Shown: piece by piece, positions 53,640-64,000 of the stretch | Position numbering within the stretch: position 1 is the stretch's first letter | Layout: each line of letters begins with the position of its first letter | Source of the DNA: Onchidella celtica | Taxonomy: Eukaryota > Mollusca > Gastropoda > Systellommatophora > Onchidiidae | Direction: 5' to 3' | DNA: 64,000 nucleotides | NCBI GenBank assembly: GCA_963931925.1 | Contig: OZ007579.1 | Location: 40,641,335 to 40,705,334 of the forward strand | Position numbers and translations under genes: made by a program | The notes under the pieces: generated by a model | Database searches by the model: none | What the model saw: only the letters and a program-made list of their open reading frames with translations | Told to the model about the DNA's origin: nothing

Positions 53640-54443
53640 TCATGGTTAGAAGAGAAGGACAAACGGCCGCAGTCGCGTTACCTGTCAGTTTCCCACATTG
53701 CTTCTCTGCAAAAGACGTCCATCACAAGCGGAGAGAAAGGTGTGACAAATTCCTAGTCTCATCAAGGAAGACGGTCAACCATCAATTGTCCGAGGAATGG
53801 TCATCACAATGCCGCCAAAAAACGTCACTTGGCACCGGTCAAAGAATCATTGTTCTCTATGCTGGCGGTGGAAACATGGCTTTTGTAGATGGCTGTAACA
53901 AGGTCTTCACATGCCATGATGACGGCCGTGAGCTTTTCATTCAGAAGTAAACGCTTAACTATTTCGATTTTGCTTTCTTGGATGCCTGCCTACAAAGTCT
54001 TGTAGTTCCACTATGCATGCAATAGACGTGCACAACGCAGTTTAATAATATCATTCTGAAAAACATCCTTGATTTCAAGGCCCGGCCCCAACATCATCCA
54101 GCACAAAAACCAATGGAAAAGTGGCTTCAAGACCATTTATTTTCAAATCACACTAGAAAAAGAAGCTGCGTTTTGGTGAAAAAACAAAATTAAACAGCCA
54201 ACAAAACTGACTGTATATTTAGGGAACACGGCAACAAGATACTTAGCCCCACAATAGAGTTTGTATGGGTGTAACTTACAGTGTGATGTTGCCTGTTCAA
54301 ACACGGTTTTAAACTTAAATCCTGCGGCTCACATGGCGAGCTATCAGCAAAATATCGCCCAATGGCTACAAAAAAATGCAGTCAGACACGTCCAAGAGGT
54401 AGAGGAGGACTATTTGAAAGCTGGCGGAAGAAGGGGCTGGTAA
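53640..54443 (+). pseudogene. Decayed DDE transposase (IS630/Tc1-like) remnant
   Basis: Three pieces appear in the expected order. First, 53642-53950 includes TVNHQLSEEWSSQ and GTGQRIIVLYAGGGNMAFVD, like the W-x-N-x-H-x5-EW and GKGQRxIxxHAG...GF region of eukaryotic IS630/Tc1-type transposases. Second, the same phase at 54113 reads MEKWLQDHL, like the (F/Y)xKWLxxxL phrase between the catalytic blocks. Third, 54261-54443 reads YQQNIAQWLQKNAV and ends VEEDYLKAGGRRGW, like the later (K/R)xxxQxWL segment. Stops and a frame change separate them, and the catalytic DNAxYH-type block is not visible. The assignment is from memory of the family and moderate at best. Confidence 0.4.
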
Positions 54444-55110
54444 CTTAGGGGAAGTAAATGCTTGCTACTGTCCATTTTCAGGAGTTTGATCCCTTGATTA
54501 GCCAACTTTTCAGTCAGTCGAGACATTTACTAGATCTATCTTCTCTGGGACCTGCGTGTGAGCCCAACTCGATGAGTTATTCATGCTTTCGTGCAAACAC
54601 ATTGAAATCAACTCCAAACAACTGCAGCCACTCATAAAATGCTTGAAAGTCCGATCCCAAAGAAATGGGCAAATATTTAAAAACAAACAGCATTATAGAC
54701 CATCTTTCTTGCTCTCCGAAATTCGAAGTACATGTACATGTAGTTGTGTTTCCCTAATACAGCATGCTGTTGCGAGTTTTCCAAATCGATTGCCCCGACT
54801 GACGAAAAGGGGGGGGGGGGGGAGGGGAGGGGACATGGACCGAATAGATTTTTACGAATTTCAAAAGCTACTTTTTAAGTTTGAAAAAAAATTATCGGTT
54901 ATCTGAGAATGAAACGATATTCGTGTGTGTAATCTGACACTGTCGGAACAGATTCCAGCCCTGGTATACCCCGACACGATTTCTTTGACTTTGACAACGT
55001 TGCACGGTCGTCTCCGACCCATGGATTCGCACCAACGGCTTGCATGATCACCTCTGGGAGAGCCAACTTTGACCGCCAGGTACAGATTACCCTACTAAGC
55101 CCAGAATGAC
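54444..55110. other. Unannotated spacer
   Basis: G run at 54809-54822. No gene or repeat was recognised. Confidence 0.4.
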
Positions 55111-55114
55111 ACAG

Positions 55115-55245
55115 CAGCTGCTGCTGGCAGAAGAAGTGCACACCATAATGTTCTACACTTTCATAAATTCTGAAAGACCCTACCATATCAAGCTCGGTCA
55201 GACATTCTGCCACAATTTCTTTGGTGTATACATTTTGCTGGCAAT
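55115..55245 (+). repeat. Dispersed repeat family F, copy 2
   Basis: Related to 19108-19255: GGCAGAAGAAGTGCACACCA, TCTACACTTTCATAAATTCT, GGTCAGACATTCTGCCACAA, TTTCTTTGGTGTA. Confidence 0.5.
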
Positions 55246-55359
55246 AACTGGCTTTGGCGAACCAGGCTCAGTACGATACTTCCCGTAAGACAACTTTCAA
55301 AAAACGAGACCACAGAAATGGCCAGGGGATCAACCGGTAGTGAAATGGACTAAAGGGCT

Positions 55360-55438
55360 CTACGACATCTGCCGGGTGGAAAAAGCCTACGACATCTGCC
55401 AGGTGGAAAAAGCCTACGGCATCTGCCGGGTGGGAAAA
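55360..55438 (+). repeat. 27-bp tandem repeat, 3 copies
   Basis: CTACGACATCTGCCGGGTGG plus AAAAAGC three times, the third unit with an altered end. Plus-frame translation is YDICRVEKA-type. Confidence 0.85.
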
Positions 55439-56775
55439 AATTTCAAACTGAACCATGGTGGTGGCTGGACATTGCCAAGGCAGCTTAAGTGCTGACATGA
55501 AGTCCAATAGTAAAAGGAAACGCCACAACGAGTTTAACAAAGGGAAAGAAATTTCGGTGACCACAAATTCGTTTCCGGAGGAAGTTCATCACGTTTGACA
55601 ATCTGCTGCACTAGACAAATCCGTTAGTGACATTCAACTCTTTTGGTGATAGACTACCATGTCATGTTCATTTTGTTTAAATATGATGCAGTATCGTAAA
55701 TACTTTGACCTACCTAAATGTATCGAACTTCGTTTAATACTCCTGTTAGTTTTATTCCATCATTAATCACAATTTGTGGAACTAACGATACTGTCGTTAA
55801 TGTAGTATAACATTCGAATGAAATTTCCTGGCTAAGCCAGCTGAAAAACTGCCCTACTTCGACTAAAACATGACAGTTCTGTGCCATGTTGCTTCAGTTA
55901 AATCTTAAAAATAATTGTCTTTGCCCAAGCAGCATCGTCTATGTCTGCAGCAATTGTAAAAACAGTAAACTTCAAAAGCCCAAAAGTCAAGATTAGTAGC
56001 CCATTGCTAAAAAAAACGCATGGCAGTATCAAGAAAGACAATTCTGTTTCAAAAATAAGTGGCATTATATAGAAGAATCATTCCCCGGCTTTGCTCGGGT
56101 TAAATATCTTCCCTCTTCCCCTATTTTATTCCCTATCTCATCTCTCCGCCCTCCTCCCCCCCCCCCCACCACTTAGTTTAGCAAAAAGTGGAGATAGGAC
56201 CGTTACTTTACGGGGACGATTTACAACGTGCAGACAGCTCTCATCCCCCCCCCCCCCTATGCCCCTCCTGCCATTTTCATGGAACACAAAAGAATGAGGT
56301 GCTGCAACGGAAATTGAAGTGTGAAAGAATTCATTTCCCATTTCCCACCTCCCAACTGACAGTAGTTAAAACTGGAGTAAACTGGACGTTAAGATTTGAA
56401 TGTTGGCAATCAATGCTGTGATTTTCCAGCCCCTTATCAAGCCAGCTATGTACTGTATACACAATTCAGAATTGGAATTCTGATCAAATGCATTGTTTAC
56501 AGTTATGTGTTTTTATTCGATTATTCCCATCATTTACGAATGATGGTACTTGTAAACTACATTACATGACGTGAACAACACTTATGACCATTATAAAGGA
56601 GCGGGGAGGGAGGTAACATATCACATCCCAGCACAGTGCAATGGCGTAAATCTAGAACTCGATTGTAAACTGTGGCACTCAATTTCAAGCCCTATTTAAG
56701 TTCTGCCTAGGAATTAATTGACACTTTTCTGAAGGTCTTATCATTAGGGAAACGAAGGAAATAAAACCGAATAGT
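55439..56775. other. Unannotated spacer
   Basis: C runs near 56157-56167 and 56246-56256. A solitary hairpin CCCCGGC-TTTG-CTCGGG near 56083-56099 resembles the Helentron-like 3' hairpins, but no CTAGT follows. Confidence 0.4.
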
Positions 56776-57190
56776 AAAAAAAAAAAAATTCATTATGGTG
56801 AATTTTGGCCCCTTTTTTGCTCGACGCTACAGCCTAAATGGCCGTTTCAAAAATTATAAAATTGATTTTGTAAAGTGTCAACTAATCCAGACTAATCGCT
56901 TTTATATCGACCGATTGTGTTGATTCAAGCTTCAGGTATTTTTAAATAAGTTGTCAACAGGTAAAATACAAAGATCTTACTTTTGGCTCCCTGTAGGAAG
57001 CCCACCGCACCGGAAACGGATGTATTAATACGCGTTCAGTTCGATGGAGACTATTTCCCTACCAGAAATGAGTGCGCTCGGTGCACACGAAATCTGTAGT
57101 AAGACTAGAATATGGGAAGCTTTCTGGACCAAAAGAGAGAGATAGGTTCACAGGTTTATCCCGGATAACGCCGGGAACTTCATACAGTAG
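56776..57190 (+). mobile_element. Helentron-like element H3, copy c
   Basis: Blocks AATTCATTATGGTGAATTTT, GCTCGACGCTACAGCCTAAA, TTATATCGACCGATTGTGTT, TTTTGGCTCCCTGTAGGAAG and CCCTACCAGAAATGAGTGCG match H3a and H3b. The hairpin CCCGG-ATAACG-CCGGG is perfect, but the terminus reads AACTTCATACAGTAG, so the CTAGT end is mutated. Confidence 0.7.
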
Positions 57191-57479
57191 TAAAAAAAAA
57201 AAAGACCTCATCGACTTTCAAATAGTTTCCCTTTTCAGTTTATCGAAAAATAGTTTAATATCCCTGGTCACTAGCAAAGAAAGCGACACCACTATGGCTA
57301 CATGTACATCACATTTTGAAGTTAAGTATCACAGTTCAAGTATAATATTTTTTTCTAAAAAGAGCTCTGCTTAACACAATTTGTGTGCTTCTAATTTATA
57401 GGTTAATCTTGGCATGTTTACCTTGAATTTCTTAGAGGGTGAATGGAAACTTGTACAAACTGCTGCAGCGGACACGATT
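57191..57479. other. Unannotated spacer
   Basis: No gene recognised. Confidence 0.4.
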
Positions 57480-58665
57480 CGTAGCATGGGTTTTGTACGT
57501 TTTTATTTCACGTACCTTGCAGATTCCAAAAACTTTTGACAGCCGAGCGCAACTCAACTGTACAAAGTATGGGAATGTGTGCTTTTTGTTGCCAGGCGTC
57601 AGATAATCTTGCAAGCACCTGCAACATGGATTTTGTCATGAATTCACTCACGCCTATACAATATTCCCTAACCCAAATTTCGAGAACCGAGCAAAGCCCA
57701 GCAGTACGGAGTATGGGCAATTTTGGGCACTGTTTACCAATTTAATGTGTTAAGATAATGCTCAACATCAACCAAACTGACATCTCACCATCTTGTATAG
57801 AGTATGGATGTGAATTGCTGGACTACAGATCAATTATCAAGTGCTGGGCTTGACTGATAAAGCTCGGGGTCCCTGACATGAGCAGCATTTTTCACGAACT
57901 TTCTACTTTCCTGCACAACTTTCCTCAAACGCAGTCCGGATTGTGTATATTATTCCACATGTCACAATTTTTGTTTTACATTCCTGCACAACTTCTCAAA
58001 CTCTGGTCACCGATCGGTATTCAGTGACACAAAATCCGGATTGTTTATATTGTGCAACATCTTTCACAATCTGTTTAGTTTCCCCACACAGCTTTTCTCA
58101 AACTTCGGTCACCGATTGGTATTCAGTAACACAAAGTATGGATATTTGCACTATTGTGCGAGAAACTACAAAATCCAAACATTTTCTGAAACTGTGGCAA
58201 CCAATCTATATTCAGTGACAAAGTCCGGATATCTTTATGATATTGTGCAAGAAACTAAAAATTTCGACTAGCAGCGACATCTTCACACGTTGCAGGCACA
58301 ACTTTTCTCAAACCTCGGCTACCAATTGGTATTAATAACACAAAGTCAGGATATTTTCATTATAATTATATTGTGCGAAAAAACTGCACCAAATCCAACT
58401 AACAATGTTATTTTCACATGTTGCAGGCACGCCTTTTCTCAGAACTTCGGTCACCGAGTGATAATCAGCGACACAAAGTCAGGATATTTTCATTATAATT
58501 ATATTGTGCGAAAAAACTGCACAAAATCCAACTAACAATGGTATTTTCACATGTTGCAGGCACAACTTTTCTCAGAACTTCGGCCACCGAGTGGTAATCA
58601 GCGACACAAAATCTGGATTTTTTTGTATATTGTGCAAGAAACTGCGTAAACTCAAACCTCACAGC
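57480..58665 (+). repeat. Degenerate ~95-133-bp satellite array
   Basis: The last three monomers (58295, 58427, 58560 starts) are clear, with period about 133: GCACAACTTTTCTCAGAACT, TCGGTCACCGAGTGGTAATC, AGCGACACAAAGTCAGGAT, TTTTCATTATAATTATATTG, TGCGAAAAAACTGCACAAAA and TTTTCACATGTTGCAG. Shorter and more diverged monomers precede them at about 57985, 58087 and 58180, with faint ones from about 57527. Divergence falls from left to right. Confidence 0.8.
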
Positions 58666-58890
58666 AGTTCATGTACAAGTTTGGACGGTCCCACTTTATT
58701 AAAAGGAAACAAAAAATAAATTAAAGTTTTGCATGTGTGGAAAACTGATACAAGACCGCATATTACATGGAATACTTTGCATTGAACTCGTTTCCATTTT
58801 TGACCACTGCCGTAGAGAGTACGCCACTGCAATAGTGTGGATGCATACCATACCACGTTAAGACATTACTTATGCATGAAGTTTGATGTG

Positions 58891-59047
58891 TAAGGCCCGG
58901 CGCGCACTATGTTAAAATTAACCATCCATTCAATGCAAGCAATCTTTCGCGTGGTGTGCAGCACTGTAAACTCTTTGCCAAGCAAGCAAAAATCTGCGTT
59001 TGCACGCCGTGCAGCAGGCGAAACGGGATAGTGCGCGCCGGGCCTAA
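58891..59047. mobile_element. PIF/Harbinger-like MITE with TAA target duplication
   Basis: A 151-bp element (58894-59044) with perfect 17-bp terminal inverted repeats GGCCCGGCGCGCACTAT, flanked by TAA at 58891-58893 and 59045-59047. A 3-bp TWA duplication with GG-starting ends is characteristic of PIF/Harbinger. The inside is non-coding. No other copy is in the window. GC content of the ends is far above the surroundings. Confidence 0.75.
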
Positions 59048-60284
59048 ACGAGTGATGGGATGTTTTTGGAAGGCCTGCATTGCAAAGAGCATTATCCCGT
59101 AGTCTAGAGGATGTTATAAAAAAGATGCACTATCGTGACTGACGATTCTGCCAACTGTTCTTTTCATTCGTGAACTGACCTGTGGTAAGCGCCTGAGAAA
59201 AGATTTTACAGGTTTTCTAACAGGTGGGATAAGGAGTGCCATAGGCTCTTTTCCATACTTTCTTTTGTTTAATTTTTTTTTTAATGCAGTATTATAATTG
59301 AGGGGTTTAGAATTAGTAGGGATCCAAGTACCATTTGACTGTTCTTGGCACACAAAAAAAAAGAAAAATTGCTTCTATATATTAAAACCAATCAAATTTA
59401 ATATTTCAATGATTTACTCAAAGAGTTGACGTCAGTAGTGCAAATGTTTATTAAATTCGATTGGTTTACACCAGAGAGTAGGGCTATGCATTGTGTGGAG
59501 AGAAATCACTTCTGCCAAATCGCGAAATTAGGTCGCTGCGCATGCGGTAAGAATTGAAAAACTGGAAATAAGTGAACTTTTTCGTTTATAGTAAACAATG
59601 CATCAGGGCTGAAGTCCAATTTTTCCCCCTTTTCTGAGATCTAAATAGTTTCAGCTCAGACTTGACAGCCACGGCCTGCATTAATAATACAACTTTTTGT
59701 CATTCCTGCATGCGAAGTGAAGATGCTAATCCAAAGAAACAAAAACTATTGAAAAATGAAAGAAATCGTCTTTTATCAATATTTGAAGCAAGAGTCTGGC
59801 TTTAACGGCGAGCCGGTAAGATAACGGGCACTTGTATACGTTATATAGCGGGGCACAATTTAAAAAGTAATTAGGAAATTGGTATAATGAAACGATTCTC
59901 AAAAATTGATTCGAGCACAGCGCCAAGAACAACCCGTTTTCTATCGAAGATTTCCAACACGTGTCCGCTTCTTTAAAAGCCAAAACCTGAATCTTTTCTT
60001 TTAACTTTTTTAGCCTGAACGAGCTTTTGCGACCGAAAAGTTGCGAATTAGTATTAAATTTGGGATTTATTGTAACGTTTGCTCACACAGAGCTGCCTAC
60101 GACATTGCAAACTATTATTACATGGGCTTTTATAATTTGGTTTATGGTAAATGATAAACCCATTCGGGATTCGAGAAAAATCTCAATTCTGTGCTCAAAA
60201 CATCCGACAAAGACAAACACTCCTGAAACATCCGAGGCGGAGTCCCGTGTAATTTACTGCTGTATTCCAGGGTACAGCCGGTAC
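59048..60284. other. Unannotated spacer
   Basis: A weak family G echo (TTTAACGGCGAGCCGGTAAG, ATAACGGGCAC) lies near 59800-59831. Otherwise nothing was recognised. Confidence 0.4.
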
Positions 60285-60286
60285 AA

Positions 60287-60530
60287 TTTGTGAGTGATCT
60301 GACAAACGCCGGCTCAAGACGAAAAGACTAAATTCCCGAGAAAACCCCTCCAAGGAGAGTTAAAAATTGTCTATGGATATTGCGACCTCTTCAGGAATTG
60401 AAATTATGTAGTTTTTTGACTCAAATTATACCTGCCTTGAAATCTTTACACAAATATTGTATTGGGACTTTTTAAGGAAGTGTGTACTTCAACCTTACCC
60501 CAGTTTTGTCAGATCCAATCACATTTCACT
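60287..60530 (-). mobile_element. MITE family M2, copy b (diverged)
   Basis: Ends GTGAGTGATCTGACAAACGC (left) and, in complement, GTGATTGGATCTGACAAAAC (right) form an imperfect inverted repeat related to that at 20994-21236. The internal CCGAGAAAACCCCTCCAAGG matches the complement of CTCCTTCGGAGAGATTTTCT at 21170-21190. The element is about 245 bp, as in copy a. Confidence 0.4.
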
Positions 60531-61849
60531 CGTTTTCTCAGGAATACTTTTCGAGTCCGACTTGTGGAAAGATTCTTACGGCAATCCAAAAACACTTTTC
60601 TTATCCCTCAACCATTTTTTAAATCAAAACTGAGATGTTAGTAGCTTTTCAGCTAAGCAGAAAATATCTGTACCTCCAACTACTGTGTAACACTGCTGCA
60701 GTAAACTGGATCAACATAATTACTGAAACAATTTGGAATACTGAGGCCCAATAAATCGGAAAACAAACGATTTTCTAATGAGGGTTTACAAAAATGCACG
60801 TAAGGTCTTAAAGAAATGGCCAGCAAGTATGACTTTTTTTATGCAAAGGAGTGCGATGTCGTGACGACGGAAACAAGCACAGCATTGTATTCTGGAAGGA
60901 AAAAAAATTCACATACCTCTGGGCATCAGGGCGGACAGGAGCAGAATAAAAGTGGAAGCTAAAAACATAGCTCTACCCTTGTACAAAAATGAACATCTAT
61001 AGAGCAGCAGTACTAGCTATGTCTATGTGACTATAACATGGCCGTGAGACATGGCGTCCCTTTAGAATGACAAGGTTCTATCCACTTTTTGGCTGAACCG
61101 AGTTGCACACTACACACTACTCCACATGCCTTCATAGTGTGTCAAAAATACCAAGCAGATTCAGTGTATACATTGCAAGTATTATACTAAAAAGAAAAAA
61201 AAAAGGCATAAATTATAAAAAGGCTTTGGGCACAAGAAATTTTAAACGATGGGAGTTGGAATCTCGTCATTCGAAGGGGACATCTGGTAAATGTAATCGT
61301 TTACAGAGACCCAAGTTATGAAGTGCTAGAAGACCTAGTCATAAAGAGGTGACAAGATTATACAAGAGAGAAGACAGATGGTCTGGGGCATGTAGGGGCC
61401 TACTGAGACTGGAAAACATTTTACTACTGGGTCAAAAAATGGGACAAAATGCCTCAACTTGAGTACGGAAAAAAATCCCAGGTGCAATATCGGGCCTTCT
61501 TGACACACCCGCTGCAAAAATTAAAAAGGAGTCCCAATTTTAAAAAAAAAGCGTTTCGGCCGCCTCCCCCCCCCCCCCCCCCCCATATCGTGTGCCATCA
61601 CAGCCGCCGAACGTCACAGCTTTCCTTTGGACCGTCTCAGGTAACAAACGTTCATTCTGCTGTTGGAATTCATGAAAGAGTCCAGGCAAGAAAACTTAAG
61701 CCTCTTGAAGGGTGATCCAATAGCTCATAAGGTTTTCTAGTCCCTATATAATCGATATTGTTAGAGGTATAAAGCTGCCCTACCTGAGTCTACCGAGCTA
61801 TTTACAGATTTCAAGACCATATTAACTCATCAGCCAGCACCAGGGAAAC
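60531..61849. other. Unannotated spacer
   Basis: Poly-C at 61567-61584. No gene or repeat was recognised. Confidence 0.4.
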
Positions 61850-62245
61850 CCTGCATCGAAGCGAACATCACTATGTACAAGTTCAAGTACCTTGCACACA
61901 TTGTCCGCTACGTTGTAATGGATGTCGAAATCGATGTCAGAAATGCATACCAATACTGCCGCTACCAGACTCCACGCCAGTGTATGGAACATAAGAAGCA
62001 CCAGCTTATCAAAGCTAAAAGGAGGACCGTGCAAGGACTTTCAACGTTGCTATATTATGCCTGTGAAACATAGGACAGTATACCAGCGCCACGCAAAAAC
62101 AAAAAATAACCATTTTCACAACACCTGCTTCAGACGACTCCTGACAATCAAATGGCGGGACAAGATTCCGGACACCGAGGTCATTATGCCCTCCCAACTA
62201 TCCAGCATCCACGCCGTCCTGATGCAGACCAGTTTACCCATAAAA
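61850..62245 (+). pseudogene. LINE (non-LTR retrotransposon) RT C-terminal fragment, frameshifted
   Basis: Frame one (from 61873) reads MYKFKYLAHIVRYVVMDVEI, then DVRNAY and, further on, GLSTLLYYACET. Frame two continues RTVYQRHAKTKNNHFHNTCF, RRLLTIKWRDKIPDTEV and LSSIHAVLMQTSL. The order (FKYLG-like, LLYxCETWTVY, RHxxxLxxFHxxCLRxLLxIKWxDxIPxTEV, SIHxxLMQxQLRW) is that of the region after the RT core in several LINE clades. One extra A around 62072 puts a stop at CET(W) and shifts the frame. The rest of the pol gene is not present upstream. Confidence 0.75.
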
Positions 62246-62924
62246 AGATCCCCCCCCCCCCACCGGAAAAAAACACCCCAAAAAACTTGCGTATTCCATT
62301 AATTTTCCTTCGCTAACGTTTCACGAGACCATTCAGCGGTTTTTCGAACATGGCCTCAAAAGTTTACCAAATAACCAGAGCAACTTTCTCAATTCGACAT
62401 GTCTCAGTTTGCTTTGCTGCATGTATCCCTTGCCAGTCTTATTTCAAGTTTCATAGAGATTCTTAGGCTACCTAAGTATGCCAAAAATGCTGGCGGGAAC
62501 ACTGCCGATTCACCTTGACAAGGAAAAAAAACCCAATAACCTGGGTACGGGTTTTGTGGTGCGTCCCGTTTCTTAAAGGAGATCCACGACTCGAAACTAC
62601 TAATCACTAATGGATCCAAGTTAACTCTCCATTCACAAAAGTATACTTCGAGAAATGTATAAAAGAAAAAGTATACTGTCTAATCGAAGGTGTGCTAATG
62701 ACTACCGAATCTACCTTGATTACTAAGAACACAGCAACGTTCGACATTCGAATTGTGTTGACTGCATACCGTTTCTTCTACTAAACAATATCACAAGAGT
62801 CCACACTTCGTGTGAAGAACATAAGTACCGGTAGTAGCAATGGCGACAAACAGAACGGACATTTCCGGTTACAGCAATAGATGGTAAATAGAATTAAGGC
62901 ACAGGTATAATACCAGATCTAGAC
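62246..62924. other. Unannotated spacer
   Basis: C run at 62252-62261. No gene recognised. Confidence 0.4.
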
Positions 62925-63145
62925 GAAATATAAAAACCACAGAAAAACTGGAGTCGCAGCAGGGCTATAAGCAAAGTCAAAATTGGGCAAAAAGAAAAGT
63001 TATGTTGCGAAACCCTGCGCGAGAAATAAAACCCAAATGCTACAAAGCAAACTAAAGCGACGACAGCTTTGTAACGTTTGGGTTTTATTTCTCACGCAGA
63101 GTTTCGCAACAAACCTTTTTTTGCCCAATTTTGACTTCTACCAGA
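62925..63145. repeat. Dispersed repeat family D, copy 4, forming a ~70-bp foldback
   Basis: A family D start (AAAAACCACAGAAAAACTGG, AGTCGCAGCAGGGCTATAAG) leads into an arm at 62976-63048 (GTCAAAATTGGGCAAAAAGA, TTGCGAAACCCTGCGCGAGA, AATAAAACCCAAA). After a 17-bp spacer the complementary arm follows at 63066-63134. The arms are about 70 bp with few mismatches. Confidence 0.8.
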
Positions 63146-64000
63146 TCTAGATCTAATGAACTGAATGCCACAAATGAGAAGACCACACGGAAAAAGCAAT
63201 AATTACAAAATGTGAAACGGAAATAAAGCAACAAACGAAACGAACATGCAAGTAACAGCAGAGGATGGGAAATAGAATTAAAGCACATATAACTGTCAAG
63301 AGCAGGTTAAGTTTATAAATGCCGTGCTAGGCCACGGGTTGAATTCAGAGTTTTTAAAATCTAGTGAAGTGTCCTTGAGCTGTTCTCGTGAGCAACATGT
63401 TTTGAGTGTTTTTTTTTGACATAAAAACTGTAGATGGTTAAAAAGGAATATGTGTAGGTAAACCAGGGATGGCAGAGCAGCTCCAGTTCGTGATTTAACA
63501 GCATTGTTAGAGGATGTGAGATGGTTGTAATTGACTGTTGACATTCAGTGGTTCGTGAAAGCACGAATTGTGCTGAGTCAAGTTAATAAGATTTTTGGAT
63601 TTAATTGTTATTAACCTATTTAGAAGACGACCTTGTCTGTCTTAGTGCAAGGCCGTAACCGACTTACACAATAGAATAAATTAATACTGCGAGCTCAGCT
63701 CGCATGACTGCACCAATCAAATCTAGGGATTTGGACGGTAGTTGCAGGTGGCTAGACATTATAAAAGTCAGCCCATACCTATGTCCATCATCACATGCAG
63801 AAAAGTATCCACTGCGGGTTGGTCGGCTAATTTCGAGCCAGATCGAAACAGACGCAGTTGAGCAGTCCATCTATATGAGGAGCCTAGAAATGACGAGCTC
63901 CAGCTAATAGCTACCCGGACTTTGTCCACCATGCAACGCTCTTGTTGATATTCCCTGGTTCTTGATAGCCAGGTAAAAATGGTATGCATTGTAATTGTAT
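63146..64000. other. Unannotated spacer
   Basis: No gene, RNA gene or repeat family recognised to the end of the window. Confidence 0.4.

Noticed and set aside
56075-56105. Another Helentron-like 3' end
   Set aside because: The hairpin CCCCGGC..CTCGGG is present, but there is no CTAGT at the expected distance and no matching body.

Overview
The window looks like nuclear DNA from an invertebrate, most plausibly a lophotrochozoan and perhaps a gastropod mollusc. It is AT-rich and gene-poor. It is crowded with microsatellites, GA/CT tracts, homopolymer G/C runs and short non-autonomous transposons, and I found no bacterial-style operons. The species-level guess is inference only. I could not identify a single intact host gene, and almost every recognisable protein fragment belongs to a mobile element.

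Layout. 0-6.6 kb: G-rich minisatellite, polypurine tract, a GAT triplet array, a MITE and two tandem Helentron-like elements (3.3-4.36 kb). 6.6-9.2 kb: a near-perfect 9 x 30-bp array, a LINE pol remnant on the minus strand, and dispersed repeats. 9.4-14.3 kb: long TATC, CT and GA microsatellites around a Helentron-like element (10.1-10.86 kb) and a MITE. 14.3-21.3 kb: tRNA-derived SINE sequence, a MITE carrying a nested Helentron-like element, and other MITEs. 22-32.5 kb: dispersed repeats, two copies of a ~185-bp repeat, a 17 x 31-bp array and a 35-bp array. 33-43.4 kb: the densest cluster of Helentron-like elements, including one nested in a MITE and a head-to-head pair. 45.6-46.7 kb: a 36-bp array whose plus-strand frame encodes a 12-residue repeat. 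48.66-51.87 kb: a complete, very young, non-autonomous LTR retrotransposon on the minus strand. 52-64 kb: two more ~400-bp Helentron-like copies, a decayed DDE transposase, a degenerate ~130-bp satellite, a PIF/Harbinger-like MITE with TAA target duplications, a broken LINE and a large foldback repeat.

Two systems stand out. The first is the LTR element. It has two 398-bp LTRs that I read as identical, a 5-bp target duplication (GTATG), an 18-nt primer-binding site matching the 3' end of tRNA-Ser(GCU), a polypurine tract, and one 547-codon ORF. That ORF joins Gag, two zinc knuckles and protease directly to the integrase C-terminus, with RT, RNase H and the integrase core missing. The second is a set of sequence-unrelated short elements (H1-H5) that mostly share a TCTATA-type 5' end and a 3' hairpin followed about 7-13 nt later by CTAGT. 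This is what one expects if one Helitron/Helentron rolling-circle machinery mobilises many different bodies.

All identifications rest on reading the sequence and remembered family features. No database search, alignment program or repeat library was used, and dispersed-repeat boundaries are approximate.
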